Assembly (NCBI GenBank): GCA_963971405.1
Contig: OZ020490.1
Span: 27,305,464 to 27,369,463, forward strand
DNA: 64,000 nucleotides
Direction of reading: 5' to 3'
Source of the DNA: Psococerastis gibbosa
Lineage: Eukaryota > Arthropoda > Insecta > Psocodea > Psocidae
In this document: positions 56,747-64,000 of the stretch, piece by piece
Layout: each line of letters opens with the position of its first letter
Numbering within the stretch: the stretch's first letter is position 1
The notes under the pieces: model-generated
What the model saw: only the letters and a program-made list of their open reading frames with translations
What the model was told of the DNA's origin: nothing
The model's database searches: none
Position numbers and translations under genes: made by a program

Positions 56747-56857
56747 ATGAGCTCTGCGACAGAAATTAATAAAAAAAAGCAAACATATGGCAAGAGGTGG
56801 ACTACAGCAGATGTTCGAAAGTTAAGTGAAGGCAAAGAAACTTTGGAAGTAGGTTAG
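56747..56857 (+). pseudogene. Partial Myb/SANT-like ORF of a Harbinger element
   Basis: ATG-started 36-codon frame MSSATEINKKKQTYGKRWTT followed by ADVRKLSEGKETLEVG. The basic stretch, then W..AD...L, resembles the first helix of the Myb-like protein encoded beside Harbinger transposases. The frame stops after GAAGTAGGT, which could also be a donor site, so it may be the first exon of a deleted gene. Assignment rests on this short match and on the element's ends. Confidence 0.4.
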
Positions 56858-56955
56858 GTTAGGTCGTGTAAAGTCAGAAACTTAGAGGTATACGTTTCCA
56901 TGGCAAATATTTTTCTACCGTAGAAAAACTGGAGTTATATTCATACTTTCCCTTA

Positions 56956-57018
56956 GGCGGCAATTCCACCGGCGAATTTACTTCATTTGTGATTAAATTC
57001 GCCGCTGGAATTGCCGCC
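56956..57018. mobile_element. 63-bp palindrome inserted in the Harbinger right arm
   Basis: GGCGGCAATTCCACCGGCGA at the left pairs with TCGCCGCTGGAATTGCCGCC at the right around a short A/T loop. The left arm of the host element has no such sequence between CCC and GGGAAAG, showing it is an insertion. Confidence 0.7.
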
Positions 57019-57119
57019 AAAGGGAAATCGAAAGGCAGAGAATACCCCTAGTAGGTAGGTTAGCACCAGCTATACTACCACCTAACCCAACAGGTCTGTG
57101 AGCTAACTTAAGGCAATGG

Positions 57120-57195
57120 CTTTTTCCATTATTGTAATTAAGACAATGCCCCGACAACATAATCGTGGGTTCGAATCCCGCCAAGTTCAGATTTT
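57120..57195 (+). repeat. tRNA-like (box B) SINE relic
   Basis: GTGGGTTCGAATCCCGCCAAG contains an intact T-arm/box B, followed by a T-run. No foldable complete tRNA precedes it, so it is read as a SINE remnant rather than a tRNA gene. Confidence 0.45.
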
Positions 57196-57585
57196 TTTAT
57201 ATTATGCTCTACATTAGTTTATGATACTCGTCATAAGTTTGGTGTATACAACAGCATGTTGTACGTACCTAGTAGCCTGCATGAAAAGAATACGTTGATT
57301 TCATTAAATTCTTTTAATTTTCATTGATAAATATACACAAATACACACTAGAGACGGAATGGGGAAAATATTCCCCAACATATAGGTCATCAATGAAGAA
57401 TGGTTAAAATTAACATATACATGTACAGTACTGTAATCAGTGAGTATATGCCAAAATTGAATTTAAATCCCATATGCACACACTAAAATATAATAAGCAT
57501 CTCTAATTTCAATTTATGAAGGTTGGATATTTTTAATAATTCTAATATAAAAATACAAATTTAAGTTTGGTTTATCTCACTAAGC

Positions 57586-57746
57586 GGCCCGATCTGACGA
57601 TGGTACTTATCATTTAAGTGACGCTTATCTTGCTTTTAATCATTGAATCGGTTCACATAGGCTATAACTACTACTACCGATTCAATAATAACAAATAATA
57701 AAATAAGCGTCACTTAAATTATAAGTATCAGTGGTCGGATCGGGCC
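57586..57746. mobile_element. Palindromic MITE (161 bp)
   Basis: GGCCCGATCTGACGA...ATTTAAGTGACGCTTAT at the left is matched inverted at the right for about 70 bp, through ATTGAATCGGT. Flanks TAAGC (left) and TAAAC (right) may be a 5-bp duplication. Confidence 0.75.
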
Positions 57747-57766
57747 TAAACCTATTAATAACACTT

Positions 57767-57856
57767 GAGTGTTCATCGATATAAATATAGCTGCAAAAAA
57801 ATTCATTCGACAAGAATACGAAAAATAGCTGTTTACTTATTTTATTTTATTTAAAC
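57767..57856 (+). repeat. Stray fragment of the 167-bp satellite
   Basis: GAGTGTTCATCGATATAAAT, then TAGCTGCAAAAAAATTCATT, CGACAAGAATACGAAAAATA and GCTGTTTACTTATTTTATTT match one monomer of the array (the GTTCATCGATGTAAGTATAG subfamily) over about 88 bp with few changes, some 42 kb from the array edge. Confidence 0.93.
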
Positions 57857-57904
57857 AGAGTGATAGTGACACAGTAATAGACAATTGTATATTCATTTTA
57901 CACA

Positions 57905-58056
57905 TTTTTTTTTTTTTTTTTTTTAAATATTTAAACGCGGGTCCCTGTTGGGAAATTGCGTTAGGAAGTTGGGGATGTTCACCTATTAATTTGTGGAAAG
58001 GGGTTATTCGCTCTGCAGTGTAAGTAGTGGGGGGGGGGGGGTGTAAATGTTGAAGA
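57905..58056 (-). pseudogene. 5'-truncated 3' end of the I-type LINE
   Basis: A T-run (poly(A) of a minus-strand insert) at 57905-57924, then CGCGGGTCCCTGTTGGGAA and TGTAAGTAGTGGGGGGG as in the LINE 3' UTR at 50707-50830. It ends at AAATGTTGAAGAAA. Confidence 0.88.
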
Positions 58057-58279
58057 AACATTTAACCACAATTAACCACAAGGTACTCGTGCATCGATAA
58101 AGTACGGTTCTCGACAATTTAACCTAATTGAATTACAAATTAGTGATTACAAATTCGAGAGACAAAAATAGAAATTCAATTCAAAAGTAGGCCTAATGTT
58201 AAAAAAATGGTAGAATTGGGTATTACTACATAAATGATGTTAGCAGACAAAAAATTCGTTGACGGCCACATCTCATGAG

Positions 58280-59013
58280 TCATCTCATCAGTGGCAGTAG
58301 GTTCCCCTCTTTCAAACTACGACGGCGAGATCGCAGCAATTTACGAAGCGGCCAAAACACTGCAAACTACTACGCACGAGCTAAACGTGGTGTTCCTCAT
58401 CGACTGCCAGTCAGCAATCCTCGCTCTCTCAACGAACAAGGAGACAAGTTGCAAAAGAACTAACCGCTGTCGTGCGCAGATCAGTAGTCTCATCAAGAGT
58501 GGCAGAAACGTAGTGTTGCAATGGATCCCAAGTCATGTAGGTGTGAATGGAAACGAAGAAGCCGACGAGCTGGCGAAAAATGGTACCACCATGCAGCAGC
58601 CCTCCTGCCCGCAGTCATACGTGTCTGCAAAATCTAGTGTGAATAGTGCAGTAAAAGCCTGGAACAAAGATCGCCTCCAAAGAAGCAGCCATGGAAAAAG
58701 CTGGGCAACTCTCGTCGACTCGCCCATTCCAAAACACCTACCTAGAGCCGTGAGCGTCGCAGCATTCAGAACAACCACCGGACATGACTACCTGGCATCT
58801 CACCTGCACCGCATTGGGGTCCTAGAGTCCGATGCGTGCCCTATGTGCGACTACGCCCCAATGACTGCTGCGCACCTTCCTAACTGCCCAGCCCTAACTG
58901 ACGACGCAATAGAGGATGATGAGGACGACTTCGCGGGGATAGCTCGTCTATACTGGTCAGCGCGTCACCAAATGGCTCAGATGCCAAGGGTGGGCGTTGG
59001 CTAGTAAGTAAGT
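58280..59013 (+). pseudogene. 5'-truncated LINE copy, RNase H and C-terminus
   Basis: One open frame (58291-59004) encodes RNase H lacking its first Asp strand: SNYDGEIAAIYEA (Glu), VFLIDCQSAILAL (Asp), LQWIPSHVGVNGNEEADELA (His, Asp), then the zinc-like motif ACPMCDY...H...C and a stop. A perfect 12-bp duplication ACATCTCATGAG flanks it (58268-58279 and 59014-59025). Directly after the stop TAG comes (TAAG)n, so this family has almost no 3' UTR. It differs from the I-type LINE at 50.7-56 kb. Confidence 0.9.
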
Positions 59014-59193
59014 ACATCTCATGAGGAGACGTTTCGCTTGGCTTCTGGGGACGTTACGGCCCGTAAAAATACACATCTGTCCGTACCAGCCTGCTGTTAT
59101 CACTAGGCACGGTACTAGTACATTGTACATCAATGGGAGGAAAGGCTTATCACAGCTTTTCAACGGTTTTAAACAAGTGTTGTTAAAACTTAC

Positions 59194-59280
59194 GCTGGTC
59201 CTCTTCAGAGGAATTCACGTTGGCCCGTCCACTGGATACTTTACCGGTTCCTGATCACCCTGAGTTCACCAGTTTCAGAT
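59194..59280 (-). CDS. Fat-like cadherin, candidate tail exon with two acceptors
   Basis: Minus strand; donor GTAAGT follows 59194. The acceptor with the better pyrimidine tract (TATTATTTTTACAG before 59280) gives, in the phase of the upstream exon, DLKLVNSG then TGA. A second AG 30 bp inside (before 59250) keeps the frame open: GTGKVSSGRANVNSSEEDQ, phase 1 to phase 1. The exon could therefore add 19 residues or end the tail early. It fits the gene in strand, spacing and phase, but homology is not proven. Confidence 0.5.
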
Positions 59281-59889
59281 CTGTAAAAATAATATTCATT
59301 AAAATTAAATAAATAATAAATAAATAAGATTTATTGTGTTGCCAACAGAGTTCAAATAAGACATCACTTACAGTAGAAACGTAAAACAATACTCGAGAAA
59401 TACGCAGTCAAATTGAAAATTATGTCAAAGACCAAACAAGCGTAGGGCCTAAGCATAGTAGGCCTAGACTGTAAACTACCAGGGGCGTAATTTCAATATT
59501 TTTCAGGGGGGCAAGATGACTAAGAGGCACATTTTTACAAAAGGTGAGCTCTTAAACTCGACCTGAAGGAAGCAACGGTTCTATTGTAGCTTCCCTAATC
59601 TCAGCTGGGGTGGGTTCCAGAGTACGGCAGATGGTAAAAGGCTTGTGAAACCTGTCAGGGCTGTGGAGAGGGATTTCAAGAAGGATTTCTGTTAGACAGC
59701 CTGTTTATGCTAGTTGCTAGTGGATATCAAAACGAACATTCACTGAAATACTGAAACATAGCGTTCTAACAAAATTGTTACCTAAAACAACAAAAATGTA
59801 CAGACGAATTAATTAGATTAGAAACAAGTTATGTATATAGATCGATAACTGAAGTTATGCTACTGACACTGGTGTAGACGCCCATTTAG
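59281..59889. other. No gene; one-sided hAT-type end at 59480
   Basis: CAGGGGCGTAATTTCAATAT at 59480 resembles the left ends of the hAT-type MITEs, but no matching right end was found, so it may be a truncated copy. Confidence 0.35.
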
Positions 59890-60240
59890 AACTTGAGTAG
59901 GTCACCTCAAGGCCTTATTAAACATCCGGACACCAAAAGGGCTAAGGGTCTGCTGGAATTGGATATAGAACACGCGTGAGTCAGGTGATATCCCTGCTCA
60001 CTGATCACTGGAACTTAAGCCCTCACCTCACCCAGATTGGTGTGCAAGTGGACAACAATCTGTGCCGATATTGTGCGATAGAGACCGAAAGTGGATGGCA
60101 CATTCTCGCTGAGTATCATGTGATCTAGCGCCCCAGACTTGAGCATGCAGGGTGCACTGTTGCTAATGACGGTTGGGCTCCAGTAAGCCAATCTGCTGCC
60201 ATAGCGAGATTCGCAGAAGCAATAGAACTCGACTAGTGCG
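59890..60240 (+). pseudogene. LINE RNase H / C-terminal relic
   Basis: Plus strand reads VISLLTDHWNLSPHLTQIGV, then LCRYC...GWHILAEYH, the LxTxHxxLxxHLxxxG plus CxxC..H pattern found after RNase H in many LINEs, and finally SAAIARFAEAIEL. A stop follows YHVI and the N-terminal side is lost. Confidence 0.65.
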
Positions 60241-60755
60241 ACTGGGGGACCTATCGACCCAAATTGAGGCCTGGGTCCCGACTCCAAGATCGTACATACT
60301 ATACTGTACATACAGCCTCAAGGCAAAGACATGCTCAAATTCACACAGTAAACCTATTCACTATGTTGAGCGGTGTGATACTGACAGCTCAATGTGCCCT
60401 TTCATAAGGTTAATCTGTGTTCAGTATTCCCAGATTCTCATCAAAACGCCCCTCTATTCATAAAAATTCCTTTGTTTCTACAATTATCAACATTCTCCCT
60501 TTTCTTTCGACAAGTCAGGGCTTTCATTTCACAAACCATACGCTACTAATATTGCAAAACAAAACGCTGGCGTAACTTTTACACACTTTAAAAGATTATT
60601 AATTATAAAATTTCTAACACCCCCTGGTCACTGGGGAAGACCACAGTCTACTGCTCTATCCGCAAAGCAACAAAGATGACTCTGTCGACACGAGAGCCGA
60701 CCGGCCAAAAACGGGCGTAGGCTAACGTAAGAAGTCAGCAGTATAGTCTACTTAC
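60241..60755. other. No gene recognised
   Basis: Probably intron of the cadherin gene; short frames only. Confidence 0.4.
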
Positions 60756-61008
60756 CATTCTTGATACTGTTTTCAGAAAAACTAGCTAACGGTATCGCCG
60801 ACCAGGAGGGTTTGCCAGCGTCGACGTCGGCGGGGGGTTGGCAAGACCTGTTGAGGTTGCGCAGATAATCCGCTGGGAGCTCTGCCTCCAACTCGTCGCC
60901 CGCTGAGCCATAGCTCCGCAGCGAGTCCAAGTTGTTGAGGGGGATGGGTGGATGGGGCTCGGAGGACGCCGTGTAGGAGGCGGGGCGCTGCGGCCCTGGG
61001 ACTTCCCT
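60756..61008 (-). CDS. Fat-like cadherin, cytoplasmic-tail exon
   Basis: Acceptor TTGTTTTTGTAG before 61008 and donor GTAAGTAG after 60756 bound an 84-codon open exon (phase 0 in, phase 1 out) that joins 63050 in frame. It reads REVPGPQRPASYTASSEPHP, LDSLRSYGSAGDELEAELP, DYLRNLNRS and KPSWSAIPLASFSENSIKN. The SLRSYGSAGDELE block with a following YLRNLNR is the kind of conserved tail segment I associate with Fat-family cadherins. The tail would bind cytoplasmic partners in planar polarity or tissue-shape control; this role is inferred from the family. GC content is far above the surrounding intron. Confidence 0.82.
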
Positions 61009-61599
61009 CTACAAAAACAACCAGTAAATGTTAACCAAGGATAATAAAATCAAATAGATGGCGCCTAACCGTAAGCTAACGAAAACGCACGGTATACCAG
61101 TTTTCCAATGGGCAAAAATGCATACGGAAACAATACAAATAATGTCTGAAATCCATACGGTCGTTATACAGGCGCAGTGAAATCTGCGAAATTGACCTTG
61201 GGCTTTGACTCTTGGACTTATGAGACTAGGTACCAACGTCTTTTGCCGCTTCATTGCATACGCTGTTGATGTCCGCAACCAGCTAGCCTGAAGCTTACAA
61301 GTTTGAAATTTGGCGACATTTTCCTCAGACTGTAATGACTGAGACAAAGCGTGGTTGAACATTGAGGAGCATGAATTTAAAAAGCGATTTGTCACAAAAA
61401 ATTTTTTTGTTGGAATCACTGGAATCGTCGATTGCTAAAACACATTTAATAAAAAGTCTAATTCGATTCCTATATTATAAAAGAATATTAAATAAAATAT
61501 TACATCCCTTAATGTATTTTATTATTTTATATAATTTAGATTCAGTTCTAAGTCTCCCCTACATTTACAGTTTCAAGTGGCAAATCGCCTTTAATTATA
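61009..61599. other. Intron; no further feature
   Basis: Sequence between the tail exon and SINE copy C. A 136-codon minus-strand frame at 61419-61009 shows no domain and overlaps the acceptor region, so it is not called. Confidence 0.5.
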
Positions 61600-61762
61600 G
61601 ACTTTTTACTTTTTTGTTCTATTACTAAGCCAACTAGAAAGACCCGGGACCACCTGCTTTACGTGCCCTCCGAAGCATTACCAGAAAATGCAGCAAGTGT
61701 GGGACTCGAACCAACAACCTTTCGGGTGAAAGTCGGAGTCTATACCACTACTCTACATGTCC
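61600..61762 (-). mobile_element. tRNA-derived SINE, copy C (internally deleted)
   Basis: Minus strand GACATGTAGAGTAGTGGTAT, box B GGTTCGAGTCCCACAC, then ACTGGC-like body and TAATAGAACAAAAAAGT tail. Compared with copies A and B it lacks about 45 bp containing GGGCTTTACAGCCCTAACTC. Confidence 0.87.
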
Positions 61763-61988
61763 TTTTGTATGCAAGCCCCTCAATTAAGTTGTTCCGAAGG
61801 ATAATATATTACCGTACCATTAAATAGTTACTTCATTGCAAATACGTCATATTACTACAAATCTGTTTTTATACGCTAGATGTTAGACTTGTCAATTATT
61901 TTTCAAATAAAAATAAACGGTTCGTTTCAATAAAATTGAGAGATGGTTTAAATAAATAACGAGTCTGTATGAGTTTTAAATTAAGTAA

Positions 61989-62138
61989 CGGCTATTTCAC
62001 CTGACAATATTCCGTCAGTTATGCATCAATAATAAGTCTCTACCATATTATAAATTAACTTATAATAGTCTCCTTAAAACAAAAATCTCTTCAATTATTG
62101 ATGCACAAATGACGGAATATTGAAAAGTGGAATAGCCG
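61989..62138. mobile_element. Palindromic MITE (150 bp)
   Basis: CGGCTATTTCACCTGACAAT...GCATCAATAAT is matched inverted by CGGCTATTCCACTTTTCAAT...GCATCAATAAT, arms of about 46 bp. No target duplication identified. Confidence 0.72.
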
Positions 62139-62525
62139 CCTTACCTATTACGTATGCGCACAAAACCTGCAGAAAGGAAATTATTGTAAATGAAAAACAA
62201 TACCTATACCTATACAAAACGTTAAACAACTTCTTGTTAGCCTAGGTAAAAAAGGATTAAGAGCAACTTCGGTAAATAGGTGACACGCGGAAACCAAAAA
62301 TTTAGATATTTTAGGCTAAAATTTAGGCTACAGAAAAATGTTAGAGAAATCGACACACCATGCACTATTTTACATGACCTACATTTACTAAAAGACCATT
62401 TTCTTATGGTCACTGCTATACAATGAGCCTTGCCCTCAGTGTCAAATAATCGTCGGCGGCCCTGAAAATCACCCAATCTATTATTAATTTGCCTTAAAAA
62501 AATTGGCATTGACATACTGCAATAT
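62139..62525. other. No gene recognised
   Basis: Intronic flank; nothing supported. Confidence 0.4.
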
Positions 62526-62531
62526 ACCCCT

Positions 62532-62799
62532 GAAAGGGCGTCGAATCCAATGGCAAGGTCATGTGCACCGAATGCAGGCGACGAGGACGCCGAAGCTGGT
62601 TTTGGAAGACCCCTTCAACCACCCTAGGCTGCCCGGTAGGCCAAGGCTCAGATGGATGGACCAAGTACTAGATGATGTGCACGCCACCGGCACCCGAGAC
62701 TGGACGCTAGCGGCGGAAGATCGTCCGAGATGGCGTGGTGCAGTGGCAGCGGCCAAAAGTCCCCCCGGGCTGGATGCGCCTACCTTAGTCAAGTAAGTC
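62532..62799 (+). pseudogene. 5'-truncated LINE 3' end
   Basis: Open frame reading RRIQWQGHVHRMQATRTPK, LPGRPRLRWMDQVLDDVHA and RDWTLAAEDRPRWR, the WxGHxxRM / GRPxxRWxDxV / DRxxWR C-terminal region of LINE reverse transcriptases. It ends in a stop inside the AAGTAAGT tail. The 6-mer ACCCCT flanks it (62526-62531 and 62800-62805), probably the target duplication. Confidence 0.8.
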
Positions 62800-62805
62800 A
62801 CCCCT

Positions 62806-63049
62806 TTCTCTTTAAGGGACTCCCATATTGCAAATAACTGAGTGACACAAAACGTAGCGCCAAGGAGAACCTACAAATTATTTTACGAAGACGAGGAAAT
62901 ATAAAATAAATACAAAATAGAGTGTTGACGAGTAGCCAGCCTTCTATAGCCAACCAAGATTGCAGCAGTCAGCAGCCAGGAGCTATAACGTCTTCAAAGT
63001 GTTCAGTAAATTAAGTAAGTTTTATGGGTAATAAAGTAAAAGTAAATAC
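62806..63049. other. Intron; no further feature
   Basis: Donor GTATTT of the EGF exon lies at 63049; the rest shows nothing recognisable. Confidence 0.5.
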
Positions 63050-63781
63050 CTGACTAACTTCTAAGTTGCTCAACTTGGAGCCCCCCTTCAAATCCACATC
63101 ATGGGGCTTACACGTTGAATTCAAAACAATGTCTTTACGCGTCTCATTATTTATATGGTTACCAGAGTGTCTCGACCGGCTGGTACGCACTTTACGAAAT
63201 ATAACAAAACATAACACCAACACAAGAATGACCACGAGAACGCCGACGATTCCGACCAGTTCCTCGAGAGTTAAATTATAAATGGAAGAAGAAATAGGGG
63301 CGGAATACAGAGGCGTAGCACAGAGGGGCCCACTGTACGCCCCGCGACAGTGGCACGTGTACCCGCCAATGACATTGACGCAAGTGGCACCGTGTAAACA
63401 GGGTCCGCTAAGGCAATCGTCGAAATCGATCTCGCACAACTGACCGGCGTAGCCGTTGCACTTGCAGATGGGCCCGTTGTCGCCCTCCTCACACTGGCCG
63501 CCATTGCGGCACGGGTTCGGGTTGCAGAACCGGCCGAACTCGCAGCGAGACTCAGAGAGTCCCCGTGGGCAGACGCAGGTGTAGCCCTCGCCTTCAGGCT
63601 CTGGCTTGCAGATCCCTCCGTGAAGACAGGGCGACGACTCGCAAGGGTTCGTGTCGACCTCGCAGTGGTGCCCGGTGAAACGTTCGTGGCAGGAACATTC
63701 GTAGCCGTCATCTGGTAGTTGTCTGCAGGTGCCTCCGTTCTGGCACGGTTGTGTTCCGCAAGCTCCCTGTGATATAAGTAC
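63050..63781 (-). CDS. Fat-like cadherin: EGF modules, transmembrane helix, proximal tail
   Basis: One exon of 244 codons (phase 0 to phase 0), bounded by acceptor TTTTTTTCCCAG before 63781 and donor CAG/GTATTT after 63050. Residues 8-40, 47-80, 86-116 and 123-154 are EGF modules, each with six Cys; the last begins DFDDC, a weak calcium-binding signature. A stalk with one N-glycosylation site (YNLT) leads to the membrane helix at about 177-195 (VGVLVVILVLVLCFVIF), then basic RKVRTSRSRH and a tail containing RKDIVLNST. Four consecutive EGFs just before the membrane fit FAT1-3/Fat-like (kugelei) better than Fat/FAT4, where laminin G domains intervene. These are giant atypical cadherins acting at cell contacts; the cadherin repeats would lie beyond the right edge. 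Confidence 0.88.
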
Positions 63782-64000
63782 CTGGGAAAAAAATGTGTTG
63801 GTCTCACTCACATAATTTAAATACATATATGCATTTGACAGTTAATGTGGTCTTATGGGCGGGCTATGACTATATATAAAAACCTCAAGAGCAGAATGGC
63901 AGTAAACTACACTAGCGATAGCTAAGATCCGGTATCGATTGGAACCCCGGCGATACGTCAGATACCTATAAATCTTTGGAAGTGAGTTCAAAATTAGATT
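63782..64000. other. Intron upstream of the EGF exon
   Basis: Contains the pyrimidine tract of the acceptor at 63782. No exon is seen up to the window edge. Confidence 0.6.

Larger units (their letters stand above)
56510..57048 (+). mobile_element. Harbinger-like non-autonomous element (539 bp)
   Basis: Inverted ends GGGGTATTC(A/T)CTGC(C/T)TTTCGATTTCCC extend through AACTCCAGTTTTTCTACGGT on both sides. Flanked by TAA (56507-56509) and TAG (57049-57051), consistent with the 3-bp TWA-type duplication of PIF/Harbinger. The right arm is interrupted by a 63-bp palindrome. The interior contains the short frame described separately. Confidence 0.78.

Noticed and set aside
56848-56866. Telomere-like GGTTAGGTTAGGT
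   Set aside because: Only two to three TTAGG units inside a Harbinger-like element; too short for a telomeric tract.
57120-57195. Functional tRNA gene
   Set aside because: Box B is intact but no acceptor stem or matching D-arm could be found upstream; a SINE relic explains it better.
59254-59257. TGA in the cadherin tail exon as a selenocysteine codon
   Set aside because: No reason for selenocysteine in this family and a nearby alternative acceptor explains the frame more simply.
60015-60311. 98-codon minus-strand frame
   Set aside because: It is antisense to a LINE relic readable on the plus strand.
63271-63807. 178-codon alternative minus-strand frame over the EGF exon
   Set aside because: It overlaps the cysteine-patterned EGF frame in another phase and lacks any domain; GC-rich exons often leave such shadows.

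Overview
The window reads as euchromatin-to-satellite DNA of an animal, most likely an arthropod. The evidence is: long introns with GT/AG splice sites around a Fat-family cadherin tail, a Copia retrotransposon whose primer-binding site matches the half-tRNA-iMet primer known from Drosophila copia, I-type LINEs with RNase H, Tc1/mariner, hAT and Harbinger relics, and a tRNA-derived SINE. The species cannot be named from the sequence. Only one host gene can be supported with confidence; nearly everything else is mobile or repetitive DNA.

Layout. 1-15857: tandem satellite with a 167-bp monomer, about 94 units, running off the left edge and organised into a roughly 3.07-kb higher-order repeat. 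15858-18800: RNase H relic at the array edge, hAT-type and palindromic MITEs, a 63-bp minisatellite. 18814-23446: complete, apparently intact Copia element with identical 257-bp LTRs. 24035-37312: two diverged copies of a ~2.6-kb segment (24747-27341 and 34436-37312), each with a MITE missing from the other; between them a Tc1-like element nested in a hAT-type MITE, LINE 3' fragments and a 200-N gap (32349-32548). 38007-39721: IS630/Tc1-type transposon with ~486-bp terminal inverted repeats. 41-47 kb: candidate small exons on the minus strand, SINE, MITEs and dispersed repeats. 50683-56072: nearly full-length I-type LINE (minus) with a UAAUG stop-start between ORF1 and ORF2 and one frameshift in the RNase H region. 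56510-57048: Harbinger-like element with a Myb-like first-exon fragment. 57.6-62.8 kb: MITEs, a stray satellite fragment, LINE 3' ends and a SINE.

Host gene. On the minus strand 63781-63050 is one exon with four EGF modules, a transmembrane helix and the start of a cytoplasmic tail. It is joined in phase to 61008-60756 (tail motif LDSLRSYGSAGDELE) and probably to 59250/59280-59194. Further minus-strand exon candidates at 46.3, 44.7, 43.0 and 42.3 kb can be chained in phase to a stop at 42262. If they belong to the same gene, its last introns hold the LINE, the Harbinger element, the SINEs and the stray satellite piece. The 5' part of the gene (cadherin repeats, laminin G) lies beyond the right edge.

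I did not find a new defence, toxin or viral system. The most informative features are the satellite higher-order structure with its escaped fragment, the young Copia element, the stop-start LINE, the reciprocal filled/empty MITE sites in the segmental duplication, and a possible tail-truncating alternative splice acceptor in the cadherin gene.
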